The translations under genes were made by a program, and so were the position numbers. This document shows, one piece after another, positions 1 to 5,395 of a stretch of 5,395 nt of DNA. How positions within the stretch are numbered: position 1 is the first letter of the stretch; each line of letters opens with the position of its first letter. Below the pieces are notes generated by a model, which saw nothing but the letters and a program-made list of their open reading frames with translations, did not search any database and was not told where the DNA came from. The DNA comes from Betaproteobacteria bacterium (GTDB taxonomy: Bacteria; Pseudomonadota; Gammaproteobacteria; Burkholderiales; SG8-41), in assembly GCA_021732805.1 (NCBI GenBank), contig JAKFUJ010000217.1:1-5395 (forward strand). Direction: 5' to 3'.

Positions 1-1
1 C

Positions 2-1216
2 GCGCGCATCATCGGCGGACCTCGCGTTCCTGCGCATACCGCAGCGCTGTGCAACGGCTACTTCGGTCACGTGCTCGAATTCGACGACACTCACGATGAG
101 GCCGTGCTGCACGCCGGCTCGGCCGCCATTCCCGCCGCATTTGCGGCATGCGGACTGCGTGGCGGCGTCAGCGGCGCCGAATTTTGCGAGGCCATACTCC
201 ACGGCATAGAACTGACCTGCCGGCTGGGTGTGGCCACACGCCTGAATCTGGTCGAAGGCGGCTGGATTTACACCGCACTGCTCGGCCATTTCGGCGCCAC
301 CTTTGCGGCCGCGTGGCTGATCGACCGCAGACCCGAAGTCATCAGAAACGCGCTGGGCATCGTCTACTGCCTGGCCAGCGGCAATCACCAGTCCACCCGC
401 GAGGGCGCATCCACCAAGCATGTGCAACCGGGATTCGCCGCCGCCAATGCCGTCACCGCGGCCTTGATGGCGAGCCGGGGTCTGGACGGCGTCAGCCAGC
501 CGATGACCGGTGAAGACGGACTGAACCGGGTTTACCTGCATGACCGTCTGGATCAGGAGCGGGCGCTGAAAGACCTCGGCATTCAATATGAAATCGAACG
601 CCTTTCGTTCAAACCTTATCCGACCTGCCGCCTCACGCATCCCGCAATCAGTGCAGCCCTTGAATTGCGCCAAGTCCTTGGCAATGAGGTCAAGCGTATC
701 GATCGTATTGAGCTTCTGGTCGGACCACAGGCCCACGATGTCGTCGGCAGGGACATTCCTCAGCGCAGATCACCGGTGACCCGGGTCGCCGCGCAATTCA
801 GCAATTACTGGTCGGTCGCAACGGCGCTGCTCCATGGCGAAGTCACCCCCCTGCAACTGGGCACGGAAATTCCGCCGTCACCCGAACTCGCAGCGATGAT
901 CGCCAAAATTTCCTGCACGGCAGACGCTCACGCCACCAGCAGGGACATCGGCGGTTGCCGGGTGCGCGCACTTGGCGCGTTCGGCGTGAAGGAAATACAG
1001 CACACCCATGCCAAAGGCCATCCGGATGCGCCATTGAGCGGGCCGGAGCTGCTGGAAAAATTCATGGCCAATCTGCGCTACGCGGGCGTTGCGCCAGCCG
1101 CAGCAGCCGAGCTTGCAGACGCCATCGCCGTCATCGACGAACTGGAAGATGTCACCCTGCTTTCCGATCGCCTGGGCAGCCTCGCGCAGAACACCGCGCC
1201 GCTGAAACATCACTGA
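2..1216 (+). CDS. MmgE/PrpD family protein, 5'-truncated by window edge
   Basis: This belongs to the MmgE/PrpD superfamily, whose members include 2-methylcitrate dehydratase, cis-aconitate decarboxylase and iminodisuccinate epimerase; they are cytosolic enzymes acting on small polycarboxylates. The frame is open from base 2 with no stop, and family-like sequence (NGYFGHVLEFDDTH) spans the GTG at 71. The true start is therefore outside the window and 71 is not a start. About 404 residues are visible; the family is usually about 450, so roughly 50-60 N-terminal residues are missing. Visible hallmarks are the DDTH motif (83-94) followed by a conserved His and Gly (LHAG), the EGASTK motif with its conserved Lys at 416-418 followed by a PGFAA stretch, and KPYPTC (611-628), which precedes the C-terminal domain. 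The gene ends in TGA and lies 46 bp upstream of the next + strand gene, so co-transcription is likely. The exact substrate is not assignable; a true PrpD of the methylcitrate cycle is unlikely because no prpB or prpC is adjacent. Confidence 0.9.
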   Translation, partial: ARIIGGPRVPAHTAALCNGYFGHVLEFDDTHDEAVLHAGSAAIPAAFAACGLRGGVSGAEFCEAILHGIELTCRLGVATRLNLVEGGWIYTALLGHFGATFAAAWLIDRRPEVIRNALGIVYCLASGNHQSTREGASTKHVQPGFAAANAVTAALMASRGLDGVSQPMTGEDGLNRVYLHDRLDQERALKDLGIQYEIERLSFKPYPTCRLTHPAISAALELRQVLGNEVKRIDRIELLVGPQAHDVVGRDIPQRRSPVTRVAAQFSNYWSVATALLHGEVTPLQLGTEIPPSPELAAMIAKISCTADAHATSRDIGGCRVRALGAFGVKEIQHTHAKGHPDAPLSGPELLEKFMANLRYAGVAPAAAAELADAIAVIDELEDVTLLSDRLGSLAQNTAPLKHH

Positions 1217-1262
1217 CCGACCTGCGTCAGGATTCGCACAGCAATCCGTAAATCCCTGCGCC

Positions 1263-2441
1263 ATGCCGATGTCCTTTCGTCATCTGTCCCCGGCCACCCG
1301 CGTTTACTGCGGCGCCGACTGCCTGCAAAATCTGGCGGCAGAATTGCGCCGCATGGAATGCCGTCGCGCCGTGGTGTTCTGCGGAAAAACCCTGGCGCAG
1401 CACCCCCGGGGCTTGGCGCTGGTTTGCACAGCACTGGAAGAGCGATTTGCCGGCGCGTACACCGGCGTCGCACAGCACAGCCCGCTGGCGCAGGTCATTG
1501 CCGGGGCTGAGACCCTGCGCCAACTCGATGCAGACGCCGTCATCGCCCTCGGCGGCGGCTCAGCCATCGTGACCGCCCGCGCGTCATCCATACTGCTCGC
1601 CGAAGGCACCGACATCCATCGGCTCTGCACGCAATTCCCCGCGGGCAAACCACCGCTGAGCCCGAAGCTGCTGCGCGCCAAACTGCCGCAACTGGTCATC
1701 GCCTCGACCCCATCCACCGCCTATGCCAAAGCCGGCAGCGCGGTGCTTGACCCGGATTTCGGCCGTCGCCTTGCGCTGTTCGATCCCAAGACGCGTGCTG
1801 CCGCGGTATTTTTCCATCCGGACATCCTGCTGACGGCCTCGCCGCAATTGACACTGGGATCAGCGTTGCAGGCGTTCGCCGCTGCGGTACAGGGCATTGA
1901 ATCACGCAGCCGCGACCCGCTCGCCGATGCCCTGCTCCTGCATGCATTGCGCCTGTTCGGCCAGTTCCTGCCCAGGCTGATGAAGGATCCGATGGACACA
2001 GATGTTCGCGGACAGTTGATGGTCGGCGCGCTGCTGGCCGGCCATGGTTCAGACTACGCACCTTCCGGTCTGGCTTCGGCCATGGCGCACTGCATCGGCG
2101 CGCGTTTCGAACAGGAAAATGGCGTGACCGGCGGAATTGTGCTGCCGCATGTCATGCGTTTCAATGCCGGCGTCGTTGGTGACCGGCTTGCGTTGATCGC
2201 CGATGCGCTGGGAAAACACGACACGGGAAATGTCACTGCGACCGCCGACATCGCCATCACTGCAGTGGAGGAACTGCTGGCCAGCCTGGGAACGCCGAGC
2301 CGACTGCGGGACATCGCAGTGCCAGCAAGCGCCTTGCCGCAACTGGCCGAAGATATTGCGGCCGACTGGTTTCTTCACCAGAATCCGCGCCGCGTCAACG
2401 GTGCAGCCGAAGTGGAGAAACTGCTGCACGCGACCTGGTAG
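1263..2441 (+). CDS. Iron-containing alcohol dehydrogenase-fold protein lacking canonical metal ligands
   Basis: The 392-residue protein has the length and architecture of group III (iron-containing) alcohol dehydrogenases and maleylacetate reductases. Its N-terminal nucleotide-binding half carries the GGGS phosphate-binding motif at residues 97-100. Its all-helical C-terminal half carries a typical LPHVMRFN segment (294-301). The active site is strongly altered. The usual D/N-x3-H metal pair reads Q203 and A207, the His of the H-x3-H motif is S272, and the PHG His is N286. The catalytic-region His that normally follows the third ligand survives as H276. The GGGSxxDxAK signature reads GGGSAIVTAR, so Asp is V103, and the usual TTxGTGSE stretch is STAYAKAGSA. 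It is intact with no frameshift. Two near-adjacent ATG codons (1263 and 1269) are possible starts; neither has a clear Shine-Dalgarno sequence, so translational coupling to the upstream gene is possible. It may be a metal-independent reductase or a non-catalytic relative. Family confidence is high, function unknown. Confidence 0.9.
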   Translation: MPMSFRHLSPATRVYCGADCLQNLAAELRRMECRRAVVFCGKTLAQHPRGLALVCTALEERFAGAYTGVAQHSPLAQVIAGAETLRQLDADAVIALGGGSAIVTARASSILLAEGTDIHRLCTQFPAGKPPLSPKLLRAKLPQLVIASTPSTAYAKAGSAVLDPDFGRRLALFDPKTRAAAVFFHPDILLTASPQLTLGSALQAFAAAVQGIESRSRDPLADALLLHALRLFGQFLPRLMKDPMDTDVRGQLMVGALLAGHGSDYAPSGLASAMAHCIGARFEQENGVTGGIVLPHVMRFNAGVVGDRLALIADALGKHDTGNVTATADIAITAVEELLASLGTPSRLRDIAVPASALPQLAEDIAADWFLHQNPRRVNGAAEVEKLLHATW

Positions 2442-2491
2442 AAAAACCGCCTGCAGATTACATCAGCGAATCGCCGAAGGTTGATTCACCG

Positions 2492-2508
2492 CCTGCGCAT
2501 TGCGCAGG
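2492..2508. terminator. Perfect 8-bp inverted repeat between convergent genes
   Basis: The sequence CCTGCGCA-T-TGCGCAGG is a perfect inverted repeat. As RNA it would form a GC-rich stem of about 6 bp with a 5-nt loop, in either transcription direction. It sits immediately after the TGA of the minus-strand acyl-CoA dehydrogenase (2509-2511) and 50 bp after the stop of the plus-strand gene, where a bidirectional terminator would be expected. Neither strand has a run of T after the stem, so it does not match a classical intrinsic terminator. It could instead act as a 3' RNA-stabilising hairpin. Confidence 0.45.
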
Positions 2509-3699
2509 TCAGCCCGTCATCAACGGCAGCCGCTTGACGACCTTCACCCGCTGCACGGTATCGCCGGCAAGATGGGTCCAGATCATTGCATCGCGCACCA
2601 GCTTGTCGACGCGCGCGTTCATCATGCAGCCTTGGGGGCCATGAATGTCCATGTTGGCGCGTGTCACGCGCTGCACCACTTCCTGCGAATAGTTCATCAC
2701 CAGCACGTTGTTGCCAAGGTCCGGCAGCTTGCGATCCCGCTCCCACGCCGTGCGCAGCACGAATGAGCGCAGTGCTTCAGTCAGCATGTACATTTCGTTC
2801 AGTTTCAGTTGCACCAGCTGGTGATCGATGACCGGCTTGCCGGCGCGCTTGTGGTTGCGCGCAAAATGCATGGCCATGCCGACGGCGTCGTCGCAGATGC
2901 CCAGCGCGTTGGCGGCGAGTTCGATGTCGCCGAACTCCGATTTGTCATTGGCGCGCGCCTTGACGCCGCCGTTGACTTCGCCCATCACGTTGTCATGGGG
3001 GATGCGGCAATTTTCGAAAATCAGTTCGCCGTTCTGGTAAAAGCGCCAGCCGCGCTTGTTGAACACCTTGCCGATGCGGAAACCCGGCGTCTCGCGCGGA
3101 ATGATGAACATCGTGCTGCCTTCGCGGATGCCGACTTCGGGATTGGTGCGCGCGTCGACAAAAAACAGCTTGGCGACGCTGCCGTTGGCGATGAACATCT
3201 TGCTGCCGTTGAGTATCCATTCATCGCCGTCACGCACGGCACGCAGCTTCCACCCGGCCTTCGGATCGTTCTCCGGCGGCATCCGGTTGTCGGAGCCGGC
3301 GTTGGCTTCGGTGCCGCCTTTACCCAGCACGAAGCCGTCGTCGGCCATGAACGGCTTCAGGAAACGTTCCTTCTGATCCTTGGTGCAGGACGCTGCAATC
3401 AGATGGCTCCATTTCCAGCACTGGCTGAACGTCTTCGACACCGAACTGTCGCCGCGCGCCAGTTCCGCCATCACCAGCGCCTGGGTGACAAAGTCGGCTT
3501 CATGACCGCCCCATTCCTTGGGTACGGCCAGCGTGCGGAAACCGAGCTTCGAACCTTTCCTGATGATGTCCCAGTCGAAAGTCGCCTTGGGATCGGCGAT
3601 CTGGTCGCACGCCAGCGACAGCGGGCGGACTTCCTCGTCAGCAAAACGTCGTGCTTCCATCTGCCAGCCGCGCTGCTCTTCATTGAGTGAAAAATCCAT
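2509..3699 (-). CDS. Acyl-CoA dehydrogenase family protein (second of an adjacent pair)
   Basis: The 396-residue protein has the full three-domain acyl-CoA dehydrogenase layout: an N-terminal helical domain (about 1-120), a middle beta domain (about 125-235) and a C-terminal helical domain (about 245-390). These FAD enzymes oxidise acyl-CoA thioesters to enoyl-CoA and pass electrons to ETF. Visible hallmarks are the TEANAGSD segment (130-137, the usual TEPxAGSD), NGSKMFIANG (164-173), LAANALG (261-267) and MDIHGPQG (350-357). The C-terminal RDA-x6-E-G segment that carries the catalytic Glu in most members reads RDAMIWTHLAG, placing Ala378 at the Glu position. The alternative site used by isovaleryl-CoA dehydrogenase aligns with Gly257. 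The start is the ATG at 3699-3697, with AGGG six bases upstream. It is the last gene of the minus-strand group, 61 bp after the related gene. It may be one subunit of a heteromeric dehydrogenase; the substrate is unknown. Confidence 0.92.
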   Translation of the reverse strand: MDFSLNEEQRGWQMEARRFADEEVRPLSLACDQIADPKATFDWDIIRKGSKLGFRTLAVPKEWGGHEADFVTQALVMAELARGDSSVSKTFSQCWKWSHLIAASCTKDQKERFLKPFMADDGFVLGKGGTEANAGSDNRMPPENDPKAGWKLRAVRDGDEWILNGSKMFIANGSVAKLFFVDARTNPEVGIREGSTMFIIPRETPGFRIGKVFNKRGWRFYQNGELIFENCRIPHDNVMGEVNGGVKARANDKSEFGDIELAANALGICDDAVGMAMHFARNHKRAGKPVIDHQLVQLKLNEMYMLTEALRSFVLRTAWERDRKLPDLGNNVLVMNYSQEVVQRVTRANMDIHGPQGCMMNARVDKLVRDAMIWTHLAGDTVQRVKVVKRLPLMTG

Positions 3700-3760
3700 G
3701 ACCAGCCCTGTAAATTAATTAATAAAATCAATTAGTTATGAATAAACTCGCTCGCGTCCC
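3700..3760 (-). promoter_or_regulatory. AT-rich leader between the two acyl-CoA dehydrogenase genes
   Basis: This 61-bp gap separates two same-strand genes. Its core (3711-3746) has only three G/C bases in 36, in stark contrast to the GC-rich surroundings, and includes the palindrome ATTAATTAAT (3714-3723). A weak minus-strand promoter could be drawn with TTTATT (3746-3741) as -35 and TATTAA (3724-3719) as -10, 16 bp apart, but both boxes match consensus poorly. The ribosome-binding AGGG (3709-3706) lies between this tract and the ATG. The tract could give the downstream gene its own promoter, enhance translation initiation by lacking structure, or be an RNase E processing site. The sequence alone does not decide. 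Confidence 0.35.
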
Positions 3761-4996
3761 TCAGTTGCGTTCGTAACCGGCAACGGCCTCGGCCACCGCC
3801 AGCGGCGCGGCCAGATCGCAATCCACGGAATGCTGCAGCACCAGCGTGTCATGCACATATTTCTGCAGCGGCATGTCGCGCATGACGCCCATCGCACCGA
3901 AACATTCCGCCGCTTCCAGCGTCGCGCGATGCAGCGACTGCGCCGTGAACGTACGCGCCACCACCGGCCACGGCAAGTCGCTGACATGGCGCTCGCCGAC
4001 CGCATCCGGATGATCGGTGATCCACGCCGCCTTGCGCGTCAGCGCGCGCGCCGCTTCGAGCTGGATCGCGACATCGGCGAGTTTCATGCCGATGGCCTGA
4101 TGCTCGACGATGTGGCGACCACCCTGCCAGCGCATCTTCGCGTAATCCACTGCCGCCTCGTAAGCCGCCCGTGCAACGCCGATGTTGACGGCGGCTGTCT
4201 GCACCATCCGCTGCGCAGCAACGGATGGCAACATCCGGTGCGCGGCATCAGCGGCGATGACATCACCGGCATCGACCCTGCAGCCGTTGAGCGACACCGA
4301 GGCCACCGCGCCATGATGCCAGCGCGCGCGTTCGCCGCCGCCGCCAAAAGCCGGCAGCCCCTCATCGACTTCCAGTCCTTTGGCGTCTCCGGGGATGAGC
4401 ACGGTCACCATGCCGGAACCGCCCTCCGCTCTGGCCTGCACCATGTACAGACCGGCAACCGGGGCATTCGATACAAACGGCGCAAGACCGTTGATGACCC
4501 AGCCGGTTCCGTCGCGGACAGCCACAACCTCCGGCTCACCGACGGTTTCGGCATCCCCGGGCACCGCCTGGTAATAACTCCAGTTGCGCCCGGCCGCCTC
4601 ATCGCACGCGATCAACGCCAGATGGAAACGGTCGCCGCCTTCGAATTGCGGCAGCCAGCGCGCGCGCTGCCCGTCATTCATCGCGTCGTAGGCAGCACGT
4701 GCAAGCAGCGCGGTTTCACCAAGCACCATTGCCAGATCAACATCACCGGCGGCGATTTCTTCCAGCAGCACGCAGCGGGTCAGCAGATCGGCGCCGGCGC
4801 CTCCTGCCTCTTCCGGCAGGGACAGCCCGCGCAGGCCCATTTGCGCCAACTGGTCCAGCAAGCCGGTCATCAGCGGTTTTTCGAAAGGCTCCAGCCGTTT
4901 CGGATCGGTGGCCGCAGGCTTCACTTCGCGTTCGACAAAATCGCGGATGGCGTCGCGGAACTCGAGTTGTTCCGGCGTGAGATACAAATCGTACAT
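3761..4996 (-). CDS. Acyl-CoA dehydrogenase-like protein (first of the pair), degenerate active-site motifs
   Basis: This 411-residue acyl-CoA dehydrogenase-family protein starts MYDLYLTPEQ, as usual for the N-terminal helical domain. The middle domain contains GWVINGLAPFVSNA (165-178), matching the usual NGxKxxITNG strand, and the C-terminal domain runs from about 260. Motifs are more degenerate than in its neighbour. The usual TEPxAGSD segment reads CDEAAGRN (131-138). The C-terminal catalytic segment reads HDTLVLQHSVDCD, placing V391 at the Glu position with D392 next to it. The helix position used in isovaleryl-CoA dehydrogenase also lacks Glu (local sequence AQRMVQTAA). The frame is open to 5110, but the ATG at 4996-4994 is chosen because AAAGGA (5010-5005) lies eight bases upstream, family similarity begins there, and the longer form would overlap the upstream gene with non-family sequence. 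It probably works with the downstream dehydrogenase as an unequal pair, like the large and small subunits of pimeloyl-CoA or actinobacterial steroid side-chain dehydrogenases. Confidence 0.88.
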   Translation of the reverse strand: MYDLYLTPEQLEFRDAIRDFVEREVKPAATDPKRLEPFEKPLMTGLLDQLAQMGLRGLSLPEEAGGAGADLLTRCVLLEEIAAGDVDLAMVLGETALLARAAYDAMNDGQRARWLPQFEGGDRFHLALIACDEAAGRNWSYYQAVPGDAETVGEPEVVAVRDGTGWVINGLAPFVSNAPVAGLYMVQARAEGGSGMVTVLIPGDAKGLEVDEGLPAFGGGGERARWHHGAVASVSLNGCRVDAGDVIAADAAHRMLPSVAAQRMVQTAAVNIGVARAAYEAAVDYAKMRWQGGRHIVEHQAIGMKLADVAIQLEAARALTRKAAWITDHPDAVGERHVSDLPWPVVARTFTAQSLHRATLEAAECFGAMGVMRDMPLQKYVHDTLVLQHSVDCDLAAPLAVAEAVAGYERN

Positions 4997-5004
4997 GCAC
5001 TTCG

Positions 5005-5010
5005 TCCTTT
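5005..5010 (-). promoter_or_regulatory. Ribosome binding site deciding the start of the first acyl-CoA dehydrogenase
   Basis: AAAGGA on the minus strand lies eight bases before the ATG at 4996-4994. This supports that internal start over the ATG at 5110, which would add 38 residues unlike the family. The site falls in the 31-bp gap after the TAA of the solute-binding protein gene, consistent with one transcript. Confidence 0.6.
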
Positions 5011-5027
5011 GGCTGTCGGGAATGGAC

Positions 5028-5395
5028 TTACTGCGGGTCGATGCCGGCTTCACGCGCCATCTTGATCCATTTCGGAATTTCAGCCTTGATGAAGGCATCA
5101 TGTTCTTCAATCGAATTGCCGATCGGATCGGCGCCGCGCTGGATCAGCGTCTTGCGGTTTTCCGGATCCCTGACCGCCATCGCCATCGCCTGATTGAGTT
5201 TTTCGGCAATCGGCCGCGGTATGCCGGCGGGGCCGACAAAACTGAAACCGCTGCGCACGACAAAACCCGGCAGACCGGCCTCTTCCATCGTCGGAATCTG
5301 CGGCGCGTACCCGGAGCGCGCGGCGCCGGTCTGCGCAATCAGCTTCAGCCGCCCCGCTGCGATATAGCCCGTCAGCAGCGGCATGCTCGCAAACT
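5028..5395 (-). CDS. Bug/TctC-type periplasmic solute-binding protein, C-terminal part (cut by window edge)
   Basis: The visible 121 or so residues are the C-terminal third of a tripartite tricarboxylate transporter receptor (Bug family, TctC-like). These periplasmic proteins bind carboxylates and related small molecules and deliver them to a TctA/TctB membrane pair or act as orphan sensors or receptors. Family signatures are PTMEEAGLPGF (the usual PTxxEAGxPG), then FSFVGPAGIPRPIAEKLN (the usual aPaGtPxxiVxkLN), DPENRKTLIQRGADP and a final acidic/tryptophan helix with EIPKWIKMAREAGI. The frame stays open past the ATG at 5384 to the window edge (codons for Phe-Ala-Ser precede it), so that ATG is internal and the start, signal peptide and most of the ligand pocket lie outside. 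It ends in TAA 31 bp before the first acyl-CoA dehydrogenase, suggesting an uptake-plus-catabolism operon. The ligand cannot be inferred from this fragment. Confidence 0.9.
   Translation of the reverse strand, partial: FASMPLLTGYIAAGRLKLIAQTGAARSGYAPQIPTMEEAGLPGFVVRSGFSFVGPAGIPRPIAEKLNQAMAMAVRDPENRKTLIQRGADPIGNSIEEHDAFIKAEIPKWIKMAREAGIDPQ

Noticed and set aside
71..73. GTG at 71 as start of the MmgE/PrpD gene
   Set aside because: The same frame is open to the left edge and codes family-typical residues upstream (NGYFGH), so the gene simply continues out of the window.
1217..1262. Short inverted repeat (CTGAC...GTCAG) in the gap after the MmgE/PrpD gene as a terminator
   Set aside because: The stem is only 5 bp, partly overlaps the stop codon and has no T tract, and the next gene follows on the same strand within 46 bp.
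2809..3690. A 293-codon open frame on the + strand antisense to the second acyl-CoA dehydrogenase
   Set aside because: It is a mirror of the coding strand's codon bias, with no family motifs and no ribosome binding site support. The minus-strand gene explains the region.
3734..3748. Imperfect palindrome AGTTATGAATAAACT as an operator
   Set aside because: Only four base pairs match on each side around a 7-base centre, which is expected by chance in an AT-rich tract.
3830..5065. A 411-codon open frame on the + strand antisense to the first acyl-CoA dehydrogenase
   Set aside because: Its translation is rich in Arg/His/Gln with no recognisable family pattern. The opposite strand has clear family motifs. 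Long antisense frames are expected in GC-rich genes with biased third positions.
4997..5110. N-terminal extension of the first acyl-CoA dehydrogenase to the ATG at 5110
   Set aside because: The extra 38 residues do not resemble the family and would overlap the solute-binding protein gene by 83 bases. A good ribosome binding site precedes the ATG at 4996.
5382..5384. ATG at 5384 as start of a short 118-residue protein
   Set aside because: The frame continues to the window edge and the residues match only the C-terminal third of TctC/Bug receptors, so this Met is internal.

Overview
The window is a fragment of a high-GC proteobacterial chromosome. The likeliest source is a betaproteobacterium of the Burkholderiales type. 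That guess rests on the GC-rich third codon positions, and on a Bug/TctC-type solute receptor next to acyl-CoA dehydrogenases and an MmgE/PrpD-family protein, a mix common in Bordetella, Achromobacter and Comamonadaceae relatives. No RNA gene, mobile element, CRISPR array or phage signal was seen.

Layout: two genes on the + strand converge on three genes on the - strand. The + strand carries the 3' part of an MmgE/PrpD-family gene (2-1216, cut by the left edge), then an iron-containing alcohol dehydrogenase-fold protein (1263-2441). The - strand, in transcription order, carries the 3' part of a Bug/TctC-type periplasmic solute-binding protein (5395-5028, cut by the right edge), an acyl-CoA dehydrogenase-like protein (4996-3761) and a second, different acyl-CoA dehydrogenase (3699-2509). 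The two arms meet in a 67-bp gap that holds an 8-bp perfect inverted repeat directly after the stop codon of the second dehydrogenase.

The ensemble looks like a small catabolic island for an organic acid. A periplasmic receptor would capture a carboxylate, paired acyl-CoA dehydrogenases would act on its CoA thioester, and an MmgE/PrpD-type dehydratase/isomerase/decarboxylase and a reductase-fold protein would handle other steps. This is inference from families and proximity. The substrate cannot be read from the sequence, and no CoA ligase/transferase, hydratase, thiolase, regulator or TctA/TctB membrane subunit lies inside the window.

The most notable observation concerns active sites. The Fe-ADH-fold protein has lost all four canonical metal ligands and other signature residues, yet it is full length and intact. 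By hand alignment, neither acyl-CoA dehydrogenase has a glutamate at either of the two usual catalytic-base positions. Three neighbouring proteins thus appear to be non-canonical members of their families.
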